A DNA stretch of 64,000 nt from Ornithinibacillus caprae. GTDB lineage: Bacteria > Bacillota > Bacilli > Bacillales > Amphibacillaceae. Both the position numbers and the translations under genes were made by a program. Shown piece after piece: positions 45,361 through 55,126 of this stretch. The DNA is taken from NCBI RefSeq assembly GCF_009728145.1, contig NZ_WOCA01000006.1, positions 169,636-233,635 of the forward strand, written 5' to 3'. The notes beneath the pieces are model-generated. The model was not told the origin of the DNA, searched no databases, and saw nothing but the letters and a program-made list of their open reading frames with translations. How positions within the stretch are numbered: position 1 is the first letter of the stretch; every line of letters begins with the position of its first letter.

Positions 45361-46279
45361 TGTAGAAAATTTAAAAGTTCATTTCCCAATAAAGGGTGGT
45401 ATTTTTGGACGTACGGTTGACCATGTAAGAGCAGTTGATGGTGTTTCCCTTTCTTTGGAAAAAGGTACAACGTATGGCCTTGTAGGGGAGTCTGGATCTG
45501 GAAAAACAACTACTGGAAGAGCAATTATCGGATTAAATAACATTACTTCTGGTAAAGTCACTTTCGAAGGAAAAGACATCACGAACTTACGCCGAGCACG
45601 TGCAGATTTTCGTAAAGATGTACAAATGATATTCCAGGATCCATATTCATCCTTAAACCCGAAAAAACGAGTAATAGATATAGTTGCTGAACCACTTCGT
45701 AACTATGAAAATCTTTCAAAAAAAGAAGAAAGAAAACGAGTTCAGGAATTAATGGAATTAGTTGGTTTGAGTCCTGAAAGTATTTTGAAATATCCACATG
45801 AATTCTCTGGTGGACAACGTCAACGTATTGGTATTGCAAGAGCAATTGCTTTAAAACCAAAACTAATTATTGCCGATGAGCCAGTATCTGCATTAGATGT
45901 ATCTGTTCAAGCGCAAGTATTGAACTTTATGCAAGATATTCAAAAAGAACTGGATTTAACGTATTTGTTTATTGGCCATGATTTAGGGGTTATAAAGCAT
46001 ATGTGTGACAAAATCGGAATTATGTATAAAGGTCGTTATGTAGAAGAAGGTACTGCATCAGATATCTTTGATGATCCACAACACATTTATACAAAACGTT
46101 TAGTTGCTGCAATTCCTGATATTGATCCGAAGAAACGTGACGAACAACGCCAGTTCCGTCAAGAAGTAAAAGCAGAATATGAGCAATCCTATAACGATTA
46201 CTTTGATGACGAAGGTTTAGCCTATCCGTTACAGTCTATATCGGATACACATAAAGTGGCTTTACCTGAGAAAGGTTGA
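45347..46279 (+). CDS. oppF: Peptide ABC transporter ATPase OppF (system 2)
   Basis: A 310-residue F-type ATPase. It starts [20 protein letters not shown] after a GAGGAG site; the longer open frame upstream is the shadow of oppD. Walker A GESGSGKTT, signature [10 protein letters not shown], Walker B LIIADEPVSALDVSV. The usual C-terminal cysteine cluster is replaced by a charged tail with EYEQSYNDYFDDEGLAY. The start overlaps the oppD stop by 14 bases, so translation is coupled. Confidence 0.91.
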   Translation: MAFLDVENLKVHFPIKGGIFGRTVDHVRAVDGVSLSLEKGTTYGLVGESGSGKTTTGRAIIGLNNITSGKVTFEGKDITNLRRARADFRKDVQMIFQDPYSSLNPKKRVIDIVAEPLRNYENLSKKEERKRVQELMELVGLSPESILKYPHEFSGGQRQRIGIARAIALKPKLIIADEPVSALDVSVQAQVLNFMQDIQKELDLTYLFIGHDLGVIKHMCDKIGIMYKGRYVEEGTASDIFDDPQHIYTKRLVAAIPDIDPKKRDEQRQFRQEVKAEYEQSYNDYFDDEGLAYPLQSISDTHKVALPEKG

Positions 46280-46284
46280 TAGAT

Positions 46285-47247
46285 ATGTGGAAATTTACTA
46301 TACGTAGAATTCTAATAATGATTCCTCAAATAATATTATTAAGTGTTTTAATCTTTGCATTAGCGAAAATGATGCCAGGTGATGCATTGTCAGGTATGGT
46401 TGATCCAAATGTAGACCCTGAACGACTTGAAGAAATTAGAGACAAACTTGGTTGGAACGATCCATGGCATGTGCAATATGCGGATTGGGTTGGTGGTCTT
46501 GTTCAAGGAGACTTGGGACAATCGTTCCGTTTTAAAATGCCAGTAACTGAATTAGTAGGTGAACGAATTGTAAATACTTTTTGGTTATCTATAGCGACAT
46601 TATTCTTTACGTACCTTATTGCAATTCCGCTTGGGATTACAAGTGGTCGCTATAATGATACATGGTTAGATCAATCAATTACTAGTTATACGTATATTGG
46701 TTTTGCTACCCCGTTATTTATTTTCGCATTAGTTATGCTTTGGGTATTTGGATTTATGCTAGGTTGGTTCCCTACAAGTGGTAGTGTATCTCCAGGACTT
46801 CAACCAGGAACGTTCGAATATGTGATGAGTAAAATTACGCATTTGATTTTACCTGCTATATCTATGGCGTTGATTACGACGGTATCAACCGTACAATATT
46901 TACGTAGTGAAATTATAGATACAAAACAAAAAGATTTCATCTTAACCGCTCGTGCAAAAGGAGCGTCTGAAACAAGAGTTTACAATCGCCATATTTTAAG
47001 AAATTCACTTTTACCAATTGCGGCATTTCTAGGTTTTGAGATTACAGGATTAATCGGAGGAACAGTCTTTATTGAAACAATCTTCGGTTATCCAGGTATG
47101 GGCTTACTATTCTTTGAATCGATTCAATTGCGTGATTACAGTGTTGTAACTGCTGTTGTTCTATTATTTGGTATAGCTTCTATCCTTGGAGCATTACTAT
47201 CAGATATTATCCTTAGTCTCGTAGATCCGCGTATCCGTATTAAATAA
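46285..47247 (+). CDS. oppB: Peptide ABC transporter permease OppB (system 2)
   Basis: A 320-residue channel subunit beginning MWKFTIRRILIMIPQIILLS, with six helices and EAA loop ARAKGASETRVYNRHILRNS. ATG 46285 is used because AAAGG lies 9 bases upstream; an in-frame TTG at 46276 would overlap the previous stop. The external loop carries DLGQSFRFKMPVTELVGERI, as in the App/Opp family. It follows oppF by five bases. Confidence 0.91.
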   Translation: MWKFTIRRILIMIPQIILLSVLIFALAKMMPGDALSGMVDPNVDPERLEEIRDKLGWNDPWHVQYADWVGGLVQGDLGQSFRFKMPVTELVGERIVNTFWLSIATLFFTYLIAIPLGITSGRYNDTWLDQSITSYTYIGFATPLFIFALVMLWVFGFMLGWFPTSGSVSPGLQPGTFEYVMSKITHLILPAISMALITTVSTVQYLRSEIIDTKQKDFILTARAKGASETRVYNRHILRNSLLPIAAFLGFEITGLIGGTVFIETIFGYPGMGLLFFESIQLRDYSVVTAVVLLFGIASILGALLSDIILSLVDPRIRIK

Positions 47248-47272
47248 ATTGGTAAACAGTGAGGTGAAAAAA

Positions 47273-48166
47273 ATGGAAAATAAAAACGAGATAGAACAAG
47301 TAGAAAAAAGTCCATCTGGTTTTTCGATCATATGGCGTGAAATAGTACGTGATAAACTTGCGCTTGTGTCATTAATATTTCTTATACTAATAACAGTATT
47401 TGTATATGGTGTTTCGATCATCCTGGACCAGGATGAAATCGTAACCGTTGATTTATTCTCTATTCATGAGCCACCAGGTGAAGAGTTTTGGTTAGGTACG
47501 GATTATGGTGGTCGTGATATCTTTGGACAGTTAATTATTGGTACACGAAATTCCCTATCCATTGGGATTCTTGTAACATTAATGACTGGAATTATTGGTG
47601 TGGTATTCGGTTTGGTCTCTGGATATTTTGGTGGCCATATTGATAACATCATGATGCGTATATTGGATTTCTTCCTTATCTTACCATTCTTAATGATCGT
47701 AATCGTATTCGTAGCAATTGTTCCGAAATACAGTATTTGGACATTCTCGTTGATTATGACAGCATTTCTGTGGATGGGGATAGCCCGTCTAATAAGGTCG
47801 AAAGCATTACAGGAAAAAGAGTTGGATTATGTCCAAGCATCAAAAACACTTGGGTCTTCTAACTTTAAGATAATGTTTACGCAAGTGTTACCGAATATTA
47901 CTTCATTAATTATAGTAACAATGACCTTAAACCTTGCTGCAAATATTGGTTTAGAGTCAGGTCTATCGTTCTTAGGGTTCGGTTTCCCAGAAAGTACTCC
48001 AAGTTTAGGTACTTTACTAAGTTATGCAAGAAATCCACAGACATTGGAATATAGATGGTGGATTTGGGTACCGGCATCCGTCTTAATCTTATTATTAATG
48101 CTTTCTATCCGAAATGTTGGAGAAGCGTTAAAACGTGCAACTGATGCAAGGCAACGTAGAGGCTAA
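47273..48166 (+). CDS. oppC: Peptide ABC transporter permease OppC (system 2)
   Basis: A 297-residue channel subunit with the C-type N-terminus (SPSGFSIIWREIVRDKLALV), then EEFWLGTDYGGRDIFGQLII and EAA loop ASKTLGSSNFKIMFTQVLPN. Six helices in all. ATG 47273 follows GAGGTGAAAA; an upstream in-frame TTG at 47249 lacks a site. It ends just before a strong hairpin that separates it from the binding-protein gene. Confidence 0.9.
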   Translation: MENKNEIEQVEKSPSGFSIIWREIVRDKLALVSLIFLILITVFVYGVSIILDQDEIVTVDLFSIHEPPGEEFWLGTDYGGRDIFGQLIIGTRNSLSIGILVTLMTGIIGVVFGLVSGYFGGHIDNIMMRILDFFLILPFLMIVIVFVAIVPKYSIWTFSLIMTAFLWMGIARLIRSKALQEKELDYVQASKTLGSSNFKIMFTQVLPNITSLIIVTMTLNLAANIGLESGLSFLGFGFPESTPSLGTLLSYARNPQTLEYRWWIWVPASVLILLLMLSIRNVGEALKRATDARQRRG

Positions 48167-48167
48167 A

Positions 48168-48194
48168 TAATGGGGGAAGTCCCCCATTAGCCTT
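48168..48194 (+). terminator. Hairpin between oppC2 and oppA2
   Basis: TAATGGGGG/CCCCCATTA with loop AAGT, followed by GCCTTTTC. It probably ends or slows part of the transcripts from the upstream genes. Confidence 0.65.
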
Positions 48195-48261
48195 TTCATT
48201 TAAACATTATTGACAGAATTTTCGGCAGTGTCTAACAGCGCCAAAGAATAATCTTAATGAA

Positions 48262-48328
48262 TAAGTTACTTACATCTAATAGATGTTAAGTATATATGTT
48301 GGCCACGGTTCAACAACAGTCGGCCAAC
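48262..48328 (+). promoter_or_regulatory. Two-hairpin leader of oppA2
   Basis: Hairpin one is ACATCT/AGATGT; hairpin two is GTTGGCC (48298-48304) with GGCCAAC (48322-48328). The linking sequence resembles that before oppA3 (55010-55088), where both stems have different sequence but the same place. A perfect TTGACA at 48210-48215 upstream has only a weak -10 partner. Confidence 0.5.
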
Positions 48329-48366
48329 AAAAATAAAAACTTGAATCAAAAAGGGAGGACAACAGG

Positions 48367-50187
48367 ATGACAAAAACAAGTTTACAAAAACTGCTTTTTG
48401 CAATCATGCTTGTTATGCTACTAGCGCTTGCAGCGTGTGGTGGTGACGATAATGAGTCGGGTGATACTGATTCTGATAATGACTCTACAACTGAAGAGTC
48501 TGAGGCTAATGAAGACGGCCTGTTTTCAATCGATGACTTCAGCAATATTAAATCAAATGAAGGTGAAGCGATTGAAGGTGGATCATTCACTTATGGTCTA
48601 GTATCTGATACTGCATTTGAAGGTACTTTAAACTGGAACTTCTATTCTGGTAACCCTGATGCAGAAGTAATTACTTGGTTTGATGAAGCACTATTAACAT
48701 GGGATGAAAACTATGTATATACAAATGATGGTGCTGCAACTTATGAAGCAGATGGTAACACATTTACATTTACTATTAGAGATAATGTAAACTGGCACGA
48801 TGGTGAGCCTGTAACAGCTGAAGATTGGTTATTTGCTCATGAAGTAATTGGACACCCTGATTATGATGGTCCACGTTACGGAACAGACTTTACAAATATT
48901 GAAGGTATGGAAGAATATCATGCTGGTGAAGCTGATACAATTTCTGGTATCGAAGTAGTAGATGAAAAAACGTTAAAAATCACTTACAAAGAAGTTACAC
49001 CTTCTCTTGTAACTGGTTCTATCTGGACTTACCCATTAGCAAAACATATCTTTGAAGATATTCCTGTAGCAGATATGTCTTCTTCTGATGCAGTACGTAA
49101 AAACCCAATTGGTTTTGGTCCATTTAAAGTAGAAACTATTGTTCCAGGTGAGTCTGTGACTTATACAAAGAATGAAGACTACTGGCGTGGAGAGCCGAAA
49201 CTTGATAGCGTTACGTTAAAAGTAATTAACCCAACTGTTGTAGTTAACGAACTAGAGACAGGTGGAGTAGATACAGTAAGTTCATTCCCAGTTGACCAAT
49301 ATCCGGATAATTCGGATCTGTCAAACGTGGAATTCTTAGGTAACGTTGACCGTGCCTTCACTTACATGGGCTTTAAATTAGGTAAATGGGACGGAGATGC
49401 TGGTAAAGTAGTTCCAGATCCAAATGCAAAAATGGCAAACAAAAACTTACGTCAAGCAATGTGGCATGCTGTAGATAATAGTGCAGTTGCTGATAATTTC
49501 TACCATGGATTACGTTGGAATGCAACAACATTAATCCCGCCATCACATCCAGAATTTCATGACGAATCAAATCCTGGTCGTGAATATGATGTAGATAAAG
49601 CTAATGAGCTTCTAGATGAAGCTGGTTATGTTGATACGAATGATGATGGTTTCCGTGAAGATCCAGATGGCGAAGAGTTAGTAATTAACTTTGCTTCTAT
49701 GTCTGGTGGAGATACTGCAGAACCAATAGCACAATACTATATCCAATCTTGGGAAAATGTTGGATTAAAAGTTGAGCTTGTAGATGGTCGTCTAATGGAG
49801 TTCAATACTTTCTATGATCGTGTTGAAGCTGATGATCCAGAAATCGATATCTATCAAGGTGCTTGGGGTGTAGGTATTGATATTGACCCTAGAGGACTTT
49901 GGGGAGAAACTGCAGCTTACAACTACACTCGTTGGACAAGCGAAGAAAACGAGAGTCTATTAGCTGATGGTGTATCTGAAGAAGCATTTGAGGTTGAATA
50001 TCGTCAGGAAGTATATAAAGAATGGCAAGAACTAATGGTTGAAGAAGTTCCTGCATTCCCTACATTATACCGTTCTGTAGTAGTACCAGTTAACAATCGT
50101 GTGCATAACTATGCAATCGGTGATGGTACTGGAATCTATCTACACGAACTTGCTGTAACTCAAGAAGAACCAATTGTTGCAGAATAA
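48367..50187 (+). CDS. oppA: Peptide-binding lipoprotein OppA-like (system 2)
   Basis: A 606-residue lipoprotein (signal ends LALAAC, Cys24) with an acidic linker and an SBP_bac_5 domain; WHDGEPVTAEDWLFAHEVIG and the C-terminal FYDRVEADDPEIDIYQGAWG are visible. It is longer than a typical OppA of about 540 residues and close to its paralogue at 55127-56983. It is encoded last, after the channel and ATPases, with a structured leader that may raise its expression. Substrate is probably peptides; the long form leaves other substrates open. Confidence 0.9.
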   Translation: MTKTSLQKLLFAIMLVMLLALAACGGDDNESGDTDSDNDSTTEESEANEDGLFSIDDFSNIKSNEGEAIEGGSFTYGLVSDTAFEGTLNWNFYSGNPDAEVITWFDEALLTWDENYVYTNDGAATYEADGNTFTFTIRDNVNWHDGEPVTAEDWLFAHEVIGHPDYDGPRYGTDFTNIEGMEEYHAGEADTISGIEVVDEKTLKITYKEVTPSLVTGSIWTYPLAKHIFEDIPVADMSSSDAVRKNPIGFGPFKVETIVPGESVTYTKNEDYWRGEPKLDSVTLKVINPTVVVNELETGGVDTVSSFPVDQYPDNSDLSNVEFLGNVDRAFTYMGFKLGKWDGDAGKVVPDPNAKMANKNLRQAMWHAVDNSAVADNFYHGLRWNATTLIPPSHPEFHDESNPGREYDVDKANELLDEAGYVDTNDDGFREDPDGEELVINFASMSGGDTAEPIAQYYIQSWENVGLKVELVDGRLMEFNTFYDRVEADDPEIDIYQGAWGVGIDIDPRGLWGETAAYNYTRWTSEENESLLADGVSEEAFEVEYRQEVYKEWQELMVEEVPAFPTLYRSVVVPVNNRVHNYAIGDGTGIYLHELAVTQEEPIVAE

Positions 50188-50194
50188 TTTTTTT

Positions 50195-50225
50195 AAAAAA
50201 AGTCCCGGTTGGGGCTTTTTTTTTT
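50195..50225 (+). terminator. Terminator of opp2
   Basis: AAAAAGTCCC, loop GGTT, GGGGCTTTTT and a long T run. Confidence 0.88.
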
Positions 50226-51082
50226 AGCAGATAAGATTTTATTCAGTTGTAGAACAGCCATGTCCAGCTCTAACGCTAAGTCCTAATTGAAAAAACACAA
50301 AATAAAGATGAACCCGCAAAACGGATGATCGAGATGTTGTAGCTATATATGAAATACGGAATGATTGACAAGATGTGCTGAATAAATCTTGAAAATGCTG
50401 AATTAACCGCTTGAAATACTGAATTATTCTCGGAAATGCTGAATAATCAAAGATAATACTGAATCTAGAGAATGACGAGTAAGTGCAGATCCAGCCCGTA
50501 CCTCTCTTCCCAGGAGTGCTTGCTTTCTGTTCTGTTATTAAAAGAACATGACATTAGTTAATGAAAAGTTTATTACTTCGAACTAATTCTAAGGAACTAG
50601 ATTTTTAATCCCTTAATCGACAAAACCCCTATTATTTCTACAAAAATCTACATTTATTATTAAAACTACCCAAATGTATAAATATATATAAATTTGGTAT
50701 TTGCGACATGAAAAAAGCGTTGTTTTGCTAATTGGGCTTAGACTTACACTATTGCATATACTGTTAATTTTGAAAAAATTAATAATAAATTGTTAAAAAC
50801 CTCTTGTCTAAAATCAGAAAATAATATATACTTTAAAAAATTGAACCTATTGTTACAAAAATATTACGTTAATATTAATAATGCAATAGTAGGTTATATT
50901 ATTTTTAACACTAAATTTTTTGAAAATTATAAATTAATAGGCATAAATAAGGGCAGATCACTAACAAATCAAACAACAAGACACACCTGCTCATTAAGTT
51001 GTGCTAATTTTAAAATAAAACAAAAATTATGTTAACTATAAAAAAGTGTATTATCGCGGACACCGGGTAAGGAGGGAATAAA
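50226..51082. other. Long non-coding gap between opp2 and opp3
   Basis: No supported gene; an open frame at 50790-51035 has no ribosome site and random-looking AT-rich content. The left part holds the CTGAAT array (50378-50464). The right part is AT-rich and should contain the opp3 promoter; TATTAT at 51049-51054 is a candidate -10. Confidence 0.5.
50378..50464. repeat. Five CTGAAT units spaced 20-21 bp
   Basis: CTGAAT occurs at 50378, 50398, 50419, 50439 and 50459, preceded in most cases by GAAAAT or GAAATA-like bases. The spacing of about two helical turns puts every copy on one face of DNA. The units are degenerate in between. Confidence 0.7.
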
Positions 51083-52102
51083 TTGTCAGAAAAATTATTA
51101 GAGGTCAAAAATTTGAAAACATCATTCCGAATTAAAGATGATTATTATGCTGCAGTAGATGATGTATCTCTTTCTGTCAATAAAAATGAAGTATTAGCAA
51201 TAGTTGGTGAATCAGGTTGTGGGAAGAGTGCTCTTGCATTCTCCATAATGGGGTTACACAATCGTGCAAAAATTGAAGGGAATATCCTCTTTAAGGATCA
51301 GGATATAGCTAATTTATCCATATCGAATTTAAATAAACTTCGTGGTAAAAATATGGGAATGATTTTCCAGGATCCATTAACAGCATTAAATCCTTTAATG
51401 GAAATTGGAGACCAAATTGGTGAAGCGTTATTACTTCATAACAAAGATTTATCCAAAACAAAAAGAAAAGAGAAGGTAATTGATTTATTAAATAAAGTTG
51501 GAATTCCACGTCCAGAACATGTATATGAACAATTCCCGCATGAATTATCTGGTGGTATGAGACAAAGGGTAGTTATTGCTACAGCAATTGCAAATGAACC
51601 AGAATTACTTATAGCTGATGAGCCAACAACGGCATTAGACGTAACCATTCAATCACAAATTCTGGACCTTATTAAGGAATTAAAAGATGACATGGATGCT
51701 GGAATCATACTCATTACGCATGACCTTGGTGTAGTTGCTGAAATGGCGGACAGGGTTGCGGTTATGTACGCAGGTCAGATAGTAGAAATAGCTGACGTCC
51801 ATACATTGTTTGAGAAACCATTACATCCGTATACTAGATCCTTATTTAATTCAGTACCTAACACAGCACAAGCAAAATCAAAACTTCATGTTATCCAAGG
51901 TATCGTTCCATCGTTACAAAACCTTCCACGTGAAGGCTGTCGATTTAGTGCAAGGATTCCATGGATTGATGCTTCAGCACATGAAGAGCATCCAGAACTT
52001 CATGAAGTAAGTAGTGGACACTTTGTCCGATGCACATGCTATAAACATTTTGATTTTCCTGAAGGAAGTAGCAAGGAGGAACAACATCATGGCATTTCTT
52101 GA
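51083..52102 (+). CDS. oppD: Peptide ABC transporter ATPase OppD (system 3)
   Basis: A 339-residue D-type ATPase with TTG start (AAGGAGGG seven bases upstream). Walker [10 protein letters not shown], signature [10 protein letters not shown], Walker [16 protein letters not shown]. It is a close paralogue of the system 2 protein and, like it, lacks most C-terminal cysteines ([20 protein letters not shown]). First gene of a second D-F-B-C-A operon, which suggests a tandem duplication of about 6 kb. Confidence 0.91.
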   Translation: MSEKLLEVKNLKTSFRIKDDYYAAVDDVSLSVNKNEVLAIVGESGCGKSALAFSIMGLHNRAKIEGNILFKDQDIANLSISNLNKLRGKNMGMIFQDPLTALNPLMEIGDQIGEALLLHNKDLSKTKRKEKVIDLLNKVGIPRPEHVYEQFPHELSGGMRQRVVIATAIANEPELLIADEPTTALDVTIQSQILDLIKELKDDMDAGIILITHDLGVVAEMADRVAVMYAGQIVEIADVHTLFEKPLHPYTRSLFNSVPNTAQAKSKLHVIQGIVPSLQNLPREGCRFSARIPWIDASAHEEHPELHEVSSGHFVRCTCYKHFDFPEGSSKEEQHHGIS

Positions 52103-53018
52103 AGTTGAAGATTTAAAAGTACACTTTCCTATAAAGGGAGGTATATTTGGTAGAACAGTTGGTCATGTGAAAGCTGTTGATGGTGTTTCCTTTTCACTTG
52201 AAAAAGGAAAGACTTACGGATTAGTTGGTGAGTCTGGTTCGGGAAAAACAACTACTGGTAGAGCAATTATCGGACTAAATAAGATTACCTCTGGAAAAGT
52301 AATGTTTGATGGCAGAGATATTACTGGAATGAAATCTAAATCGGACGTACGGAAAGATATTCAAATGATTTTTCAAGATCCATATTCATCTCTAAACGCT
52401 AAAAAAAGAGTAATCGATATTGTAGCTGAGCCATTGCGAAACTTTGAAAAATTATCCAAAAAAGAAGAAAGAATAAGAGTTCAAGAATTAATGGAATTAG
52501 TTGGTCTAAGTCCCGAAAGCATTTTAAAATATCCACATGAATTCTCCGGTGGACAACGTCAACGTATTGGAATCGCTAGGGCAATCGCTTTGAAACCAAA
52601 ACTTATTATTGCTGATGAACCGGTATCTGCTCTCGATGTATCGGTTCAAGCTCAAGTTTTGAATTTCATGCAAGATATTCAAGAAGAGTTAGATCTGACG
52701 TACTTATTTATTGGGCACGATTTAGGAGTTATCAAACATATGTGTGATAATATCGGCATCATGTATAAAGGAAGATATGTGGAAGAAGGAACGACAGAAG
52801 AAATCTTTACTAATCCACAACACATTTATACGAAACGACTGGTAGCCGCTATACCTGATATTGATCCGAAAAAGCGTCAAGAACAAACTCAATTCCGCCA
52901 AGAAGTAAAAGCGGAATACGAACAGTCCTACAATGATTACTTTGATGATGAAGGTTTAGCCTACCAATTACAGCCAGTATCTGACACGCATCTTGTAGCA
53001 TTACCGGAGAAAGGTTGA
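52089..53018 (+). CDS. oppF: Peptide ABC transporter ATPase OppF (system 3)
   Basis: A 309-residue F-type ATPase starting MAFLEVEDLKVHFPIKGGIF after an AAGGAGG site; the frame upstream of 52089 is the oppD shadow. Walker A GESGSGKTT, signature [10 protein letters not shown], Walker B LIIADEPVSALDVSV. The tail EYEQSYNDYFDDEGLAYQLQ matches the system 2 copy. The overlap with oppD is 14 bases, identical to system 2. Confidence 0.91.
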   Translation: MAFLEVEDLKVHFPIKGGIFGRTVGHVKAVDGVSFSLEKGKTYGLVGESGSGKTTTGRAIIGLNKITSGKVMFDGRDITGMKSKSDVRKDIQMIFQDPYSSLNAKKRVIDIVAEPLRNFEKLSKKEERIRVQELMELVGLSPESILKYPHEFSGGQRQRIGIARAIALKPKLIIADEPVSALDVSVQAQVLNFMQDIQEELDLTYLFIGHDLGVIKHMCDNIGIMYKGRYVEEGTTEEIFTNPQHIYTKRLVAAIPDIDPKKRQEQTQFRQEVKAEYEQSYNDYFDDEGLAYQLQPVSDTHLVALPEKG

Positions 53019-53023
53019 TTGAT

Positions 53024-53986
53024 ATGTGGAAATTTACTTTGCGAAGAATTTTAATAATGATTCCTCAAATAATTCTATTAAGTATTTTGATCTTTATATT
53101 GGCTAAAATGATGCCTGGGGACGCATTAACGGGGATGATCGATCCTAATGTGAGTCCGGAAAGACTAGAGGAGTTACGTGAAAAACTAGGTTGGAACGAT
53201 CCTTGGCATATTCAGTATGCTGATTGGGTTGGTGGTTTGGTACAAGGAGATTTTGGGCAGTCTTTTCGCTTTAAAATGCCTGTTACAGAATTGATTGGAG
53301 AACGTATTGTTAATTCATTTTGGCTATCTGTTGCAACTTTAATATTCACGTATTTAATTGCAATTCCATTGGGTATTCTTAGTGGTCGTTATAATGATAG
53401 TTTATTAGATCAAACTATTACAGGTTATACGTATCTTGGTTTTGCAACCCCACTTTTCATTTTTGCATTAGTAATGCTGTGGGTATTCGGTTTTATGCTT
53501 GGCTGGTTTCCGACTAGCGGAAGTGTAAGTCCGGGTAGTGAACCAGGGACTTTCGCTTATGTAATGAGTAAAATAAATCATTTAATATTGCCAGCTATTG
53601 CAATGGCGTTAATAGCAACAGTAAATACTGTTCAGTATTTAAGAAGTGAGATTATTGATACAAAACAAAAAGACTTCATCTTAACTGCAAGAGCAAAAGG
53701 TGCTTCTGAATCAAGAGTGTATAATCGTCATATTTTAAGAAACTCACTATTACCGATTGCGGCATTTTTCGGATACGAAATTACCTTTTTAATTGGTGGA
53801 ACTATATTTGTCGAAACGATATATAACTATCCAGGTATGGGGCTATTGTTTTTTGAGTCAATAACTTTACGAGACTATAGTGTAGTGACAGCGGTAGTAT
53901 TGCTGTTTGGTGTTGCTGCAATATTAGGAGCACTACTGTCAGACATTATATTAAGTCTTGTTGACCCGCGTATTCGAATTAAATAG
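53024..53986 (+). CDS. oppB: Peptide ABC transporter permease OppB (system 3)
   Basis: A 320-residue channel subunit (MWKFTLRRILIMIPQIILLS), same length as the system 2 copy, six helices, EAA loop ARAKGASESRVYNRHILRNS. ATG 53024 follows AAAGG by 9 bases. It forms a heterodimer channel with the OppC encoded next; subunits of systems 2 and 3 are similar enough that mixing is possible. Confidence 0.91.
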   Translation: MWKFTLRRILIMIPQIILLSILIFILAKMMPGDALTGMIDPNVSPERLEELREKLGWNDPWHIQYADWVGGLVQGDFGQSFRFKMPVTELIGERIVNSFWLSVATLIFTYLIAIPLGILSGRYNDSLLDQTITGYTYLGFATPLFIFALVMLWVFGFMLGWFPTSGSVSPGSEPGTFAYVMSKINHLILPAIAMALIATVNTVQYLRSEIIDTKQKDFILTARAKGASESRVYNRHILRNSLLPIAAFFGYEITFLIGGTIFVETIYNYPGMGLLFFESITLRDYSVVTAVVLLFGVAAILGALLSDIILSLVDPRIRIK

Positions 53987-54006
53987 GTAGATTGTGAGGT
54001 GAAAAA

Positions 54007-54912
54007 ATGGAAGCAAATAAATTAAATACGAACGAAGAATTAAAAACACATAAAAGTCCTTCTGGATTTAGCATTATCTGGCGTGAGCTAGTAAGAGATA
54101 AATTAGCTTTAATATCACTTATTTTTCTAATATTAATTACTGCATTTGTTTATGGGGTTTCATTTGTTTTAGATCAAGAAGAGATCGTAACCGTTGATTT
54201 ATTTTCAATCCATGAACCACCGTCTGAAGAGTTTTGGCTAGGAACGGATTATGGTGGTCGTGATATTTTTGGGCAACTAATTATTGGTACACGTAACTCT
54301 TTATCAATTGGAATACTAGTTACGTTAATGAGTGGTTTAATAGGGATTGTATTTGGTTTAGTTGCTGGTTATTTTGGGGGGCATGTCGATAATGTTTTGA
54401 TGCGTATTTTGGACTTCTTCCAAATACTACCGTTCTTGATGATCGTAATTGTATTTGTAGCAATTGTTCCGAAATACAGTATATGGACCTTCTCGTTGAT
54501 TATGACTGCCTTTCTATGGATGGGAATTGCTCGTTTGATAAGGTCAAAAGCATTACAAGAAAAAGAGTTAGATTATGTTCAAGCATCAAAAACACTAGGC
54601 TCATCAAATATTAAAATTATATTCACACAGGTTTTACCGAATATTACATCATTAATTATCGTAACAATGACATTGAACCTTGCTGGAAACATTGGTCTAG
54701 AGTCAGGATTATCTTTCTTAGGCTTTGGTTTTCCAGAGAGTACACCGTCTCTTGGGACATTGTTAAGTTATGCTAGAAATCCACAAACATTGGAATATAG
54801 ATGGTGGATTTGGGTGCCTGCTTCCGTCTTGATTTTATTATTAATGTTAGCTGTTCGAAACGTCGGTGAAGCATTAAAACGCGCTACAGATGCACGTCAA
54901 AGAAGAGGGTAA
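54007..54912 (+). CDS. oppC: Peptide ABC transporter permease OppC (system 3)
   Basis: A 301-residue channel subunit with N-terminal SPSGFSIIWRELVRDKLALI, then EEFWLGTDYGGRDIFGQLII and EAA loop ASKTLGSSNIKIIFTQVLPN. It closely matches the system 2 protein, ending in the same ALKRATDARQRRG. GTGAGGTG lies just upstream. Unlike system 2, no GC-rich hairpin follows directly; a 7-bp TTACATG/CATGTAA stem is seen at 54943-54959. Confidence 0.9.
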   Translation: MEANKLNTNEELKTHKSPSGFSIIWRELVRDKLALISLIFLILITAFVYGVSFVLDQEEIVTVDLFSIHEPPSEEFWLGTDYGGRDIFGQLIIGTRNSLSIGILVTLMSGLIGIVFGLVAGYFGGHVDNVLMRILDFFQILPFLMIVIVFVAIVPKYSIWTFSLIMTAFLWMGIARLIRSKALQEKELDYVQASKTLGSSNIKIIFTQVLPNITSLIIVTMTLNLAGNIGLESGLSFLGFGFPESTPSLGTLLSYARNPQTLEYRWWIWVPASVLILLLMLAVRNVGEALKRATDARQRRG

Positions 54913-55009
54913 TATTCTCTTTCTAAAAGTAATTTTATTCTATTACATGATCCATGTAATTAAATGACCATATCTTTTAGGGAGGTGAGGCTAGGAGCAA
55001 ATGTATTGA

Positions 55010-55088
55010 AGATCTGTTACCTACATCAATGCGCATGTATTGGTGTTGAGTATAAATGTTAGTTATATAAACTGCACATATAACTAAC
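55010..55088 (+). promoter_or_regulatory. Two-hairpin leader of oppA3
   Basis: Hairpin one pairs ACATCAAT with ATTGGTGT (with G-U). Hairpin two pairs GTTAGTTATAT (55058-55068) with ATATAACTAAC (55078-55088). The flanking TACATC and GAGTATAAATGTT match the oppA2 leader, but the stem sequences differ, as expected if structure is kept. Confidence 0.55.
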
Positions 55089-55126
55089 GCAGCCTTAATG
55101 GGTAAATTAAAAGGGAGGGTATTAAG

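Noticed and set aside
50790..51035. 81-residue open frame upstream of opp3
   Set aside because: AT-rich, no ribosome site, no recognisable domain and no relation to neighbours; it looks like chance openness in a long non-coding gap.
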